Positions 16,549-25,002 of a DNA stretch of 64,000 bases are shown here, in pieces; within the stretch, counting starts at the first letter, position 1; the number at the start of each line of letters is the position of its first letter. The translations under genes were made by a program, and so were the position numbers. Source of the stretch: JAGNNV01 sp031412915. GTDB lineage: Bacteria; Acidobacteriota; Vicinamibacteria; Fen-336; JAGNNV01. Below the pieces are notes generated by a model. That model ran no database searches and was not told the DNA's origin. It saw only the letters and a program-made list of their open reading frames with translations. The stretch spans positions 1-64,000 of the forward strand of contig JANODX010000123.1 in NCBI GenBank assembly GCA_031412915.1. The letters run 5' to 3'.

Positions 16549-17837
16549 CAGCGCTCGGGCTTCGGCGCGGGCTTGGCGGCGCTTTCCAGGACCGGGGCCA
16601 CGTTCGCAACGAAGAACGCGCGAATCTCCGCATCGAGCTTGCGGGTGTTCGGAACCGCCACCTCGTCAGTGGCATCAGTGTTGAACGAGACCACGTAGCC
16701 GGCATGCGCCGCCGGGTCGAGATAGAGATGAGAGATGAAACCGTTCTGGTCCCCGCTGTGCCCGACCAGGTTTCGCTTTCCCCGCTTCTCGATGAAGAAG
16801 CTCAGGCCCATATCGACCCGATCCTCACCCGCGGTTTCAACCAGAGCCACCGGCTTCCACATTTCTTCGAGTGAGCTTCGCGGAAGGACGAAGGCTCCGG
16901 CCAGGGTCTCGGCATGACCGAGGAGAAAGCGAACGTACTTCTCCATATCGCTGAGGGGGGCATTCAGGCCGCCATTCGCTACGGTGATCCCGGTGTCAAA
17001 ATCGAACCGGGCCTCTTCCATCTTTCCCTGCGACACGGTATAGCTGTGGGAGCGGTCCTTGAGCAGGTGGTACGGGGCATGGTCGAAGAACGCGCGAGTC
17101 ATGCCCAGAGGCCGGAGGATGTTCTTGTCGATGTAGGTCTCCCAGGGCTCGCCCGAGATCTTCTCGATCACCCGGCCCAGGTACACGAGGCCGGGGTTGG
17201 AGTAGCTGTACTTCACCCCCGGCGCAAACTCGACCTCGGTGTAGGGCATCATGGCCACGAGTTGAGACCACTCGGTGGGCTCGAACGGATGCCAGGGCTG
17301 GTCGCCGCCAAAAGGCCAGGTGCCCCCGCGAAAGCCCGCGGTATGAGACAGGGTCTGCCGGATGGTGATGGCGCTCATGGGCCCGAACGGGTTGCGGACC
17401 CCTTCGAGTTCGGGCACGTACTTCAGGACAGGGTCGTCGAGAGTGAGACGGTTGCGGTCCCGCAGCTGCATGATCGCGATGCCGGTGAGCGTCTTCGTGA
17501 TGGAGGCCCAGTGGTAGATGGTGGCCTCATCGGTGACGGCGCCGGTGGCGCGATCCTTGAGGCCGAACGACGCATGCCGAAGGGGTCCGTCGAAGCCCAC
17601 CACTCTCAGGCTCGCTCCCACGATGCCATGTGCTCCGGCCCGTTCCGTGAAGAAAGCGGAGAAGCGATCGAGCGCCTGGTCCGCGGGCGCAGGGGCGGAG
17701 ATCTTCTTTTCCTTCGCGGTCGCCTCCCTGGGTTGGGCCCGGGCGGGAGCGAGGAACGTCCCGAAGACAGCAAGCGGCGCCAGCAGCACCGCCGAAAGAA
17801 AAGGCCCGCCGGAGCGGGCCTGGGATCGGAGGCCCAA
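16548..17837 (-). CDS. Secreted serine hydrolase (class C beta-lactamase/PBP4* family)
   Basis: This roughly 429-residue periplasmic esterase/peptidase of the Beta-lactamase (PF00144) family has the nucleophile in SITK (SxxK), YSN in KYSYSNPGLVYLG, and HSGDQNG as the third motif. No ATG fits. The TTG at 17837 gives an N-terminus with three Arg/hydrophobic segments and an APARAQ cleavage site, a good signal peptide. A GTG at 17789 is the alternative and would lose the positive n-region. With the TTG start, the intrinsic terminator at 17794-17820 falls inside the coding sequence. The gene overlaps pdxA downstream and lies 5 bp after the actin-like gene. Confidence 0.85.
   Translation of the reverse strand: MGLRSQARSGGPFLSAVLLAPLAVFGTFLAPARAQPREATAKEKKISAPAPADQALDRFSAFFTERAGAHGIVGASLRVVGFDGPLRHASFGLKDRATGAVTDEATIYHWASITKTLTGIAIMQLRDRNRLTLDDPVLKYVPELEGVRNPFGPMSAITIRQTLSHTAGFRGGTWPFGGDQPWHPFEPTEWSQLVAMMPYTEVEFAPGVKYSYSNPGLVYLGRVIEKISGEPWETYIDKNILRPLGMTRAFFDHAPYHLLKDRSHSYTVSQGKMEEARFDFDTGITVANGGLNAPLSDMEKYVRFLLGHAETLAGAFVLPRSSLEEMWKPVALVETAGEDRVDMGLSFFIEKRGKRNLVGHSGDQNGFISHLYLDPAAHAGYVVSFNTDATDEVAVPNTRKLDAEIRAFFVANVAPVLESAAKPAPKPER
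17794..17820 (-). terminator. Rho-independent terminator after actin-like ATPase gene
   Basis: On the minus strand GGCCCGC-tccg-GCGGGCC forms a perfect 7-bp stem with a 4-base loop, followed at once by TTTTCTTTC. It lies 22 bp past the actin-like ATPase stop and overlaps the N-terminal codons of the serine hydrolase if that gene starts at the TTG. Confidence 0.75.
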
Positions 17838-17842
17838 GGACG

Positions 17843-18901
17843 TTACTTCTCGTAGAGAGCTGCGATGAGAGCGCCGCGAGCGGTCGCGGTGACCGGATCG
17901 GCGGCTACTCGGATCTCCGAGATGTCGACGGGGAAGGGCTTCGACTTCATCGACCGTTCGAAGAGCTCCTTGAACCCCTTCGGCTTCGCCGCCCCGCCGG
18001 CAATCACGATGGGCAGGGGACGATGGGCCCGGGGCAGCTTGTCCGCCTTGGCGACGGCCTTCCGAATCGCATCGGTGAGCGATTCGACGAGGTCCTCGTA
18101 ATAGATGTGAAGCGCTTTCTCCAGCTTGTCGACCGGGGCCTTGGTCAGGTCGAGCTTCTCTTCCTTGATCGTCTTGATTCGGGTGGACGGCTCGTTGACC
18201 ACGGAACCGACCGAGTTGTCGATGTAGTCGCCGCCCTTCGAGATGCCAAAGAGCAGAGAAGGAATGGACAGGTAGGCGAGGGCCACGTTGCACATGCCTC
18301 CGCCACACGAGATCCCGATCCCGGTGAAATTCTGGTCTTCGAGCTCCGAAAAGATGACGGCCAGGCCTTCGTTGATGGCCACCGCGCGATAGCCGAGGGC
18401 TTCGAAGAACCGGCGCAGGCTGGCTTCGTGATACACGAGTTCGGCTTCGCGGCCTTCCGTGGCCGCGGGCACCGAAAACGAGAGGACCTCGCCCTGGGTC
18501 TTCGCCTTGGGGATCAGGCCTCGCATGATCGACTCGAGCACCACCGTTCCCATGCGCTCCTTGGGGTTCAGAAGACCGTCGGCCATGGGCCGGCGGCTTT
18601 CGACGTTGAACATGTTGGCGAAACGCTCGGTCGCCCCCCCGAAGATGATCAGCTCGTCGCCGTCCCGGAAGTAGGGGATCTCGTTCTGCCCCAGGATGGT
18701 CTCGGTGAAGCGAGAGAAGGGCACGGGAATAAACGCGTTCAGTTGCATCGACGTCTCGGTGCCCTTGGTCCGCCTTCGGGCCGCCACAATCTTGCTGGTG
18801 CCGACATCGACGCCCAGGGGCATGCCGCGCGCGGCGTCTTCACCCGCGGCGGCCTCCGGTCCATCCTGCACTTTCCACAAGTGGTCTTTTCGCTCGTCCA
18901 T
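17843..18901 (-). CDS. Actin/Hsp70-like (ASKHA) ATPase of unknown function
   Basis: This 352-residue protein has the ASKHA order: PLGVDVGTSKIVAARR (phosphate-1, about residues 27-42), connect-1 near INEGLAVIFSELEDQNF, GIGISCGGGMCNVA (phosphate-2, about 190-203), and VIAGGAAKPKGF (adenosine motif, about 300). It is closer to MreB/ParM/PilM-like proteins than to sugar kinases, but I cannot place it in a named subfamily. The start is the ATG 5 bp after the stop of the membrane-anchored amidase gene, so the two form an operon. A cytoskeletal or scaffold role linked to cell-wall cleavage is an inference from that pairing. A strong terminator follows it. Confidence 0.85.
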   Translation of the reverse strand: MDERKDHLWKVQDGPEAAAGEDAARGMPLGVDVGTSKIVAARRRTKGTETSMQLNAFIPVPFSRFTETILGQNEIPYFRDGDELIIFGGATERFANMFNVESRRPMADGLLNPKERMGTVVLESIMRGLIPKAKTQGEVLSFSVPAATEGREAELVYHEASLRRFFEALGYRAVAINEGLAVIFSELEDQNFTGIGISCGGGMCNVALAYLSIPSLLFGISKGGDYIDNSVGSVVNEPSTRIKTIKEEKLDLTKAPVDKLEKALHIYYEDLVESLTDAIRKAVAKADKLPRAHRPLPIVIAGGAAKPKGFKELFERSMKSKPFPVDISEIRVAADPVTATARGALIAALYEK

Positions 18902-18906
18902 GAGAT

Positions 18907-20355
18907 TCAATTGACTCCGGGGCCTGCGGTTGCAGGCGCAGTGATTAGAGAGCTCGCAGTGCTTTTGGCGGCTTGATTTTGTTCTTCGAACCACAGATCG
19001 AAGCGCCGAACCAGAGAACGCCGAAGATCGTCGGTGGACCGTCCCGACTTCAAGGCGCCTCTTTCGAGCTCCGCTTCCGCTTTGAAGACGCCCGGCCACG
19101 GCGCGCCGATCGCCTTCGCAAGGTCGCCATCATAGCCGAAGCCAAACAGTCTGACGCTCGCCGGTTCCACTTCGTAGGCATCGGGGAGGCCAAACTTCTT
19201 GAAGGGGAAGTTCTTGGCCCAGTCCACATGGTGGCCGATCTTCCGGGTCTTCGGATTTACGCTCACGATCCCGTGGGCCACGCATAGCGCGGGGTCGAGG
19301 TTGTAGCGACGGATGAGACGTTCGGTCAAGAGTCGGCCGGACTGAAGTTGAGCCTCGGTCAGGGGAAGAGGACCCTCGGCCGCGAAACGGGATTCGAACG
19401 AAACCCCGAAGAAGGCATGGTTGAGATTCATGTAGACCCTGCCCCCACCCGCCCAGACCGCATTCCCTGCGTGATTGGCGCGGGACTCGTCGTCCAGGAC
19501 CTGGTAGACCCGCCCAAAGCGGTCGATGAGATAGTGATAGAACTCGTGCCGCTTGATGTAGGCGACAAGATTCTTCGAGTTGCGCAGCAAGGACGCGTTG
19601 TTCTCGGGCTCCAGGGACAAGATGTCGCTCTCGGTGGTGTGGAACACAATACCGACCGGCTCCGACGCCAGGGGCAATACGGACCCCGTGGATTCATCGA
19701 TCGCGGCATAACTTCGCCTGGTGCCCTTCAGCCGCTTCGTGGTGTCGATCCGCAGACCGTTGCTGTAGAGCTCATGATCGGGGGTCGTCTCGACCAGCCA
19801 GATGGAGTTCGGGTGCTGGGTCTCGGGCTCCGTCTGGGGCGTGGGCGCAGTTCGGGGCGCCGCGCCCTCTGCGGCGTCCGGACTGATCCGGGCCTCCACC
19901 GTGGGCGCTCGCCGAGCGAGAGAGCTGGCCAGACGGATCGTGCCATAGGAGGCGCCGAGGAGCAGGCCGCCGCCCAGCACGACGATACAGATCTGCAGGA
20001 TCGCGATCTTCCGCCGGGCCAGACGCCTCGCCCCCTGCGCTCGGTCTCCCTTCAAGAGGGTGAGTCCGCGCCAGCCGAGGTACTTGTAGATGATCGGCCG
20101 AACCAGCCTCGGAACCTTGGGAATCCGGTCCTCCAGCTCGCGAACCGACTTGGTCGAACCGCGCAGGAACTTGATACGTTCGACGGGGTCGTGGATGTGC
20201 CGGGTCAGCCCGTCGATGGTCCGGGCGAAATCCGGAGGCAATTCGCGAGGATCCTCGCAGACCAATCCCCTGTCCAGTGCGCGTCGTCGCGATTCAATGC
20301 TGCGATCCAAGGGTTGTGGGAGTATAGGCTTCAGGGAGCGGGAGTGCCCAGCCAT
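18907..20355 (-). CDS. Membrane-anchored N-acetylmuramoyl-L-alanine amidase (PGRP/Amidase_2)
   Basis: The 482-residue protein begins at MAGHSRSLKP. It has a basic cytoplasmic region of about 115 residues, one membrane segment (ICIVVLGGGLLLGASYG, about 119-135) and a proline-rich linker. The amidase domain covers about residues 195-400. Zinc ligand candidates are the His in VFHTTES, the His of AHGIVSVN and the His/Asp of GHHVDW; RANHAGNAVW marks the substrate groove. The N-in topology puts the catalytic domain in the periplasm on peptidoglycan stem peptides. The sequence upstream of this ATG overlaps the GNAT gene and is noise. It diverges from the GNAT gene with only 45 bp between starts. Confidence 0.88.
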   Translation of the reverse strand: MAGHSRSLKPILPQPLDRSIESRRRALDRGLVCEDPRELPPDFARTIDGLTRHIHDPVERIKFLRGSTKSVRELEDRIPKVPRLVRPIIYKYLGWRGLTLLKGDRAQGARRLARRKIAILQICIVVLGGGLLLGASYGTIRLASSLARRAPTVEARISPDAAEGAAPRTAPTPQTEPETQHPNSIWLVETTPDHELYSNGLRIDTTKRLKGTRRSYAAIDESTGSVLPLASEPVGIVFHTTESDILSLEPENNASLLRNSKNLVAYIKRHEFYHYLIDRFGRVYQVLDDESRANHAGNAVWAGGGRVYMNLNHAFFGVSFESRFAAEGPLPLTEAQLQSGRLLTERLIRRYNLDPALCVAHGIVSVNPKTRKIGHHVDWAKNFPFKKFGLPDAYEVEPASVRLFGFGYDGDLAKAIGAPWPGVFKAEAELERGALKSGRSTDDLRRSLVRRFDLWFEEQNQAAKSTASSLITAPATAGPGVN

Positions 20356-20400
20356 GCGGTTTCCGTCTCGTCTTTCCTTTGCTCGTAACATTGGCCGCTG

Positions 20401-21351
20401 ATGTCTGCGCCTGCCGTCTGCCCCATCGCCAAAGTGCCTCGGGGCGAGCTCGAACGTCTCTTCGACGAGGAGGACGCCAGGTGGGCCTGTGACCTCAAGT
20501 GGAGTTTCGAGCCGACCCGTCGTCGCCTCGAAGGCGCCTTCGCCGAGAGGACATTGGAGGGGTTTGCCGCCCGGGATCATCTGGGGACGTGCGCCTACGC
20601 CACCTACGCCCTCGAGGGTGGTCACGGAACCGTCGGCACCTTCTTCGCGTCCTCGCGGTCGCGGGCGGGCGGTCTCGAAGATCTCCTGGTAGGACTGATC
20701 CTCGACCAGCTTCTGGCCAGGGGCGCGCGGGTGATCGATTGCCAGACTCTCTTTTCTTCCGACCCCGGACTCAAGGAACCGTTCGCGACCCGCGGCTTCG
20801 AATCGGCGGCGCGGATCTACATGACGGTCGAGCGAGGGGCCTGGTGCGCCTCGACACGCACCTCCCCGAAGACCTTTGAGACCATGCCGACGTACCGATC
20901 GCACCTCGCCTCGGCGGCCCGGCTGATCTACGAGGCCCATGCGCCGAGCCGCGACCTCGACGCGTCGTCGAGTTTCGATACGCCGGACTCGTGCGAGAGG
21001 GTTCTTCGACAACTCATGCTGGAGGAAGTCTGCGGCCCTTTCGATTCGCTCGGTTCGCGGCGAGTCGAGGCCAACGGCCACACCCTGGCTCTGACCCTGC
21101 TCACCTGGCCGCTCCCGGATGTCGTCCACATCAGCGAAGTCGCCACCGCCCCCTCGAGCCGGCGCCTCGGGCTGGCGCGGCACTGCCTGACCCAGGCCCT
21201 AAAGACGGCTTTCGAACAAGGCGGGGCGTCCTGCGCGACGCTCTCCGTCACCGCCTCCAACCAGGCCGCCCTGGCGCTCTATGAATCAATGGGGTTCGTC
21301 CCTCGAATTCGATATGGATCTCATGTACGGCGAGCCGCCCCCCGATGTTGA
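20401..21351 (+). CDS. Tandem GNAT N-acetyltransferase
   Basis: This 316-residue protein has two GNAT-like halves. The second is clear: ISEVATAPSSRRLGLARHCLTQAL (acetyl-CoA pyrophosphate loop, about residues 240-263) and TLSVTASNQAALALYESMGF near the C-terminus. The first half (about 1-150) is degenerate, with a remnant LEDLLVGLILDQLLARGAR helix but no clean R/QxxGxG/A loop. Such double GNATs are common, with one half usually structural. The substrate is unknown. It is first in a plus-strand run and overlaps the next gene by 7 bp. Confidence 0.85.
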   Translation: MSAPAVCPIAKVPRGELERLFDEEDARWACDLKWSFEPTRRRLEGAFAERTLEGFAARDHLGTCAYATYALEGGHGTVGTFFASSRSRAGGLEDLLVGLILDQLLARGARVIDCQTLFSSDPGLKEPFATRGFESAARIYMTVERGAWCASTRTSPKTFETMPTYRSHLASAARLIYEAHAPSRDLDASSSFDTPDSCERVLRQLMLEEVCGPFDSLGSRRVEANGHTLALTLLTWPLPDVVHISEVATAPSSRRLGLARHCLTQALKTAFEQGGASCATLSVTASNQAALALYESMGFVPRIRYGSHVRRAAPRC

Positions 21352-22472
21352 ATCTGGTTCTGGGAACGGGACTCACCGTCCTGTCAGCGATCACGGCATC
21401 GACCTCGGAAACCTCCTGGTCCTGCGCCTACGTGGCCGAGAGATTGCCCCTGGCCCTCGGCCTGCTCGGAGAAGACACGCTGTCCGCGGAGGAAACGAGG
21501 GTCGGACGAAAACGCCTGGCCCTCTCCGACGCCGTCCTGACCCGGGCATCGAGCCTGAGCCTGGCTCGGGCCCTGGGGGCCACCAGGCTCGTGGTCGTCC
21601 GCTGCCTGGACGGGGAAACCCTGACGACCCTCGAGGCGCAGGCTTTCGACGCCGATCGGCCGGCCGCGGGCGAGGTTGTCCGCAGCGCGAGGCCGCGACT
21701 CGAAATCGCGACGGGGATTGACGAAATCGCGCGCCGTCTGCATCCCGAGGCAGGCGCACCCGAGGCCTTGCACGCGCCGTCTCCGAGCGCGCTAGCGCGA
21801 GCCGGTCTCGCCCTCGTCCAGGGCAGTGCCGGCGAGAGGGCGCGTGGACTGAGCCAGGCCCTGGAGGACGACCGAGCGGCGATTGACCTCCGCCTCTCGG
21901 CGGTGGAAGCCCTGGTCGCCGCGAGAGACTTCGAAGCCGCGATCCGGCTTGCAAGGGAGGCCGAGGGGACGGGGACTCCAAAGCGCCTGGTTCGGACGTT
22001 GCGGTTTCAAGCGGGCGCCGCGCAGCTCGAGGCAGGGCGCTACTCCGAGGCGGGAGACACCTTCGAGGCCTTGCGCCGGGAACGGGAAACCGCGGCCGTC
22101 CTCAACAATCTCGGAGTCGCGCGCTTCCGAATGCGGGATGCCGAGGCCTCGACGCTTTTCGACCGCGCGGCCTCCTATCCGGACCACCGTCAGGGAGACA
22201 TCTCATTCAACCGTGCCCTGGCCCTGCTCTTCGAGGGCAAAGCCGACCAGGCTTTGCCCTCGCTCGACGCGGCGTTGGCCGTGGCCCCCTCTGACGTGCG
22301 CTCCCGACTCCTGCGGGTGTGGGCGCTCAGGCTCCTGAACAGGGCGGCCCCGCGGGAAGAAGAGTGGGCGCGCCTAATCGTTCTGGCTCCGTCGTTTGCC
22401 GCCCTCGGAAACCCCGACCTCGCTCGCCGTCTCGAGCGCATCCTTCTCTCCGAGCGGAGCCCGACCCCTTGA
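21345..22472 (+). CDS. TPR-repeat protein with N-terminal hydrophobic segment
   Basis: The 375-residue product starts with a short hydrophobic stretch (LNLVLGTGLTVLSAIT) that may be a signal peptide or anchor. Helical TPR-like repeats follow from about residue 140 to the end (ALVAARDFEAAIRLAREAEG, NNLGVARFRMRDAEAS, FNRALALLFEGKADQALPSL). Residues 25-130 look like a small alpha/beta domain of unknown type. It overlaps the GNAT gene and lies 86 bp before the TPR-STAND gene. Protein-protein scaffolding for the next two ATPases is plausible but inferred. Confidence 0.8.
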   Translation: MLNLVLGTGLTVLSAITASTSETSWSCAYVAERLPLALGLLGEDTLSAEETRVGRKRLALSDAVLTRASSLSLARALGATRLVVVRCLDGETLTTLEAQAFDADRPAAGEVVRSARPRLEIATGIDEIARRLHPEAGAPEALHAPSPSALARAGLALVQGSAGERARGLSQALEDDRAAIDLRLSAVEALVAARDFEAAIRLAREAEGTGTPKRLVRTLRFQAGAAQLEAGRYSEAGDTFEALRRERETAAVLNNLGVARFRMRDAEASTLFDRAASYPDHRQGDISFNRALALLFEGKADQALPSLDAALAVAPSDVRSRLLRVWALRLLNRAAPREEEWARLIVLAPSFAALGNPDLARRLERILLSERSPTP

Positions 22473-22558
22473 CCTCTGGGGGCGTTCTGCCCGGGACGCC
22501 ATTGCTAAGATCCGTGAGGCGAGGCGGCCTCGACGTCGCCCTTCCCAAAGCTACAAGC

Positions 22559-24988
22559 ATGCGCCGCCTTCTCGCCTCCTTCTTCGTAGTTGGCCTGGCC
22601 CTCTGGGCCGCTCCGGCGCTCGCGCTCGACAACTGGAAGGAGTTGTACCTCGACGCGAGGGACAAGGACATTCGAAACAGTCGATTCGAGGACGCGATCC
22701 GGCATCTGAACCAGGCCCTCGCCCTCAAGCCCAATTCCAGCCTGGGTGAACGCAGCTACTCCCTCGAGTTCTTCAACTATTTTCCCAACTACCAGCTCGG
22801 ACGGGCCCACATGGGCCTGGGACAGCGGCGGGATGCCATCGCCCGCTTCAAGGCCGAGGAGCGACAGGGGCTGATCCAGAAGATCAGCAACGACTACCAG
22901 AACCTCACGAAACTCCTGAAGGAGGCGGAGGACCGTGAGAATCAGGATGCGGTTCGCGCGCTCCGGCGCGACTTCGACAGGTTGATGTCGGAGGCCGCGG
23001 ATCTGGACAGCCGCGACCGCATCGACGAGGCCACGGCCAGGGCGCAAGAGGCGCGGGCGCGCGCCGCCAACCTCGATGCCGCCGCCCAGGCGAGAGTCAC
23101 GTCGATGCTCGAAGGCCTGCGTCAGAAACAGACGGCCCGGGAAACCGAGGCGCAACTGCAAAAAGAACGGGAAGTCCTGCAGCGCGACCTCTTCGAGGCG
23201 CGACGACTGCTGAACGCGGGTCAGCACCGCGACGCTATGGTCAAGTTCGACGCCATTCTGAAAACCGGCCCGGCCAATGCCGAGGCCCGCGACGGACGGC
23301 GCGAGGCCGAGCGACAGATCCTGGCCACCACCACGAGGGTCCGCCGTCTCGAGGATCTCAATCAGGGCCGGCGCCTCTTCGAGGCCGGATCAATCGATGA
23401 GGCCATCCCTCTGCTCACCGAGGCGGCCACCGACGTCTCGCTGAGCGAGGCGGCCACCCTGCTCAAACGGGCCCAGGATCTGAGCGCGCAGCGCCGGAAG
23501 CGCCAGGAGAGCGAACGGCGCATCGGCGAAATCCGGTCGCAGATTCTTGGCCTGATCGAGAAGAAGAACTACGCCGACGCCAGCACCCTTTTGAACCTGA
23601 TTCTCGGCCTCCTCCCCGGCGACGCCCTGGCCACACAGCAACTGACCGAGATCGACGAGCGCAACGCCCGTAGTACCCGGGACATCCTGATGGGCGATCG
23701 AGAGGTGCCGGCCCTCGCCTTCGTGAGCCCCAAGCATCCCCTGACCGAGGTTTACGAAGACATGATCACGGTTTCCGGCGTGGCCACCGACGATCGCGGC
23801 CTCGCTCAGATCGCCTTCCGGTCGGGATCTTCGGCGGTGAAGACGCAGGATCTCTCCTCGAAGGACGATGAAGGCCGGACCTACACCTTCGACGAGTCCG
23901 TGCCGTTGACGCGCGGCCTGAACCGCGTGGTGGTGTCGGTGAAGGATCGGAAAGGGCGCACCTTCGAGACGTTCTTCGAGGTCGATCGAAAGCCAACCTT
24001 CATCGAGAACCCCTATTTCTATCCTCTGGTCGCCCTGTGCGCGGTCTCTCTCGTCGGCACCGGCGCCGGGGTCTATACCGCGAGGCGGCGTCGCGCCCTG
24101 CGGAACCGTTTCAATCCGTACATCGCGGGCGCCCCCGTTCTCTCCAATGCCATGTTCTTCGGGCGCAAGAAGCTCCTGGGCCGGGTTCTCAACATGATCC
24201 ACGCGAATTCGCTGATGATCACCGGCGATCGGCGCATTGGCAAGACCTCGTTCATGCACCACCTGAAGGTGGCTCTGGCCGACGACACGGGGACGGAGTT
24301 CAAGTTCTATCCCGTCTCGGTGGACCTGCAAGGCGTGCCGGAGGGCACGTTCTTCCATACCATGATGTCGGAAATCGTGGACACCCTGGCCCTGTCCCAG
24401 GAGACCCTGGCGGAGTTGCGGTTCCGATCGGAGAACGACGACTACGACGATCGCGATTTTTCCCGCGACCTTCAGCGCGTGATCACGGACCTCAAGGAGC
24501 GGACCCCGAAGAAGGTCAAGCTCGCCCTCCTGCTCGATGAGGTCGACGAGCTCAACGAATACTCGGAGCGCGTCAACCAGCGGCTGCGGAGCGTCTTCAT
24601 GAAGACGTTCTCCGAGAACCTCGTCGCGGTGATGAGCGGAGTCGGAATCCGCCGCAGCTGGAAGAGCGAAGGCTCGCCCTGGTACAACTTCTTCGACGAA
24701 TTCGAACTGAGCAGCCTGTCCCGCCACGAGGCGGAAGAACTCATTCGAACCCCTGTGCAGGGGGTCTTCCGGTTCGATGACGAAGCGGTGGAAAGAATCC
24801 TGAACGCCAGCGACCTCAAGCCCTACATCATCCAGAAGTTCTGCATCCACTCCGTCAACCACATGATCGAGGATGGCCGCTCCACCGTGTCCCTGGCCGA
24901 TATCGTGGCCGTGGAGCCGCTCGTTCTGTCGGATGAGCCGGTGGCATCGCGGATCCAGGTCCGGCCCGTCGAACAACCAAACGCCTAG
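22559..24988 (+). CDS. Predicted envelope-spanning TPR/Ig-like/STAND NTPase
   Basis: The 809-residue protein starts at the ATG giving MRRLLASFFVVG, with a clear signal peptide ending in APALA-LD. Residues 24-380 are TPR-like and coiled-coil helices. Residues about 385-470 form an Ig-like beta domain (HPLTEVYEDMITVSGVATDD through GLNRVVVSVKDRKG). One membrane span follows (about 484-503, FYPLVALCAVSLVGTGAG), then a basic RRRR stop-transfer patch and a cytoplasmic P-loop domain. Walker A is GDRRIGKTS (about 554-562) and Walker B LALLLDEVDEL (about 655). The C-terminal part has the winged-helix character of archaeal ATPase/STAND proteins. This layout suggests that periplasmic sensing is coupled to a cytoplasmic switch. 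Partners are probably the ATPase immediately downstream and the TPR protein upstream. Confidence 0.85.
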   Translation: MRRLLASFFVVGLALWAAPALALDNWKELYLDARDKDIRNSRFEDAIRHLNQALALKPNSSLGERSYSLEFFNYFPNYQLGRAHMGLGQRRDAIARFKAEERQGLIQKISNDYQNLTKLLKEAEDRENQDAVRALRRDFDRLMSEAADLDSRDRIDEATARAQEARARAANLDAAAQARVTSMLEGLRQKQTARETEAQLQKEREVLQRDLFEARRLLNAGQHRDAMVKFDAILKTGPANAEARDGRREAERQILATTTRVRRLEDLNQGRRLFEAGSIDEAIPLLTEAATDVSLSEAATLLKRAQDLSAQRRKRQESERRIGEIRSQILGLIEKKNYADASTLLNLILGLLPGDALATQQLTEIDERNARSTRDILMGDREVPALAFVSPKHPLTEVYEDMITVSGVATDDRGLAQIAFRSGSSAVKTQDLSSKDDEGRTYTFDESVPLTRGLNRVVVSVKDRKGRTFETFFEVDRKPTFIENPYFYPLVALCAVSLVGTGAGVYTARRRRALRNRFNPYIAGAPVLSNAMFFGRKKLLGRVLNMIHANSLMITGDRRIGKTSFMHHLKVALADDTGTEFKFYPVSVDLQGVPEGTFFHTMMSEIVDTLALSQETLAELRFRSENDDYDDRDFSRDLQRVITDLKERTPKKVKLALLLDEVDELNEYSERVNQRLRSVFMKTFSENLVAVMSGVGIRRSWKSEGSPWYNFFDEFELSSLSRHEAEELIRTPVQGVFRFDDEAVERILNASDLKPYIIQKFCIHSVNHMIEDGRSTVSLADIVAVEPLVLSDEPVASRIQVRPVEQPNA

Positions 24989-25002
24989 GAACGAAGAAAC
25001 GC

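Noticed and set aside
18907..21183. 758-codon minus-strand frame across the amidase and GNAT genes
   Set aside because: Codons upstream of 20355 lie antisense to the GNAT gene and read as low-complexity Arg/Gly sequence. Only the part from MAGHSRS is a protein.
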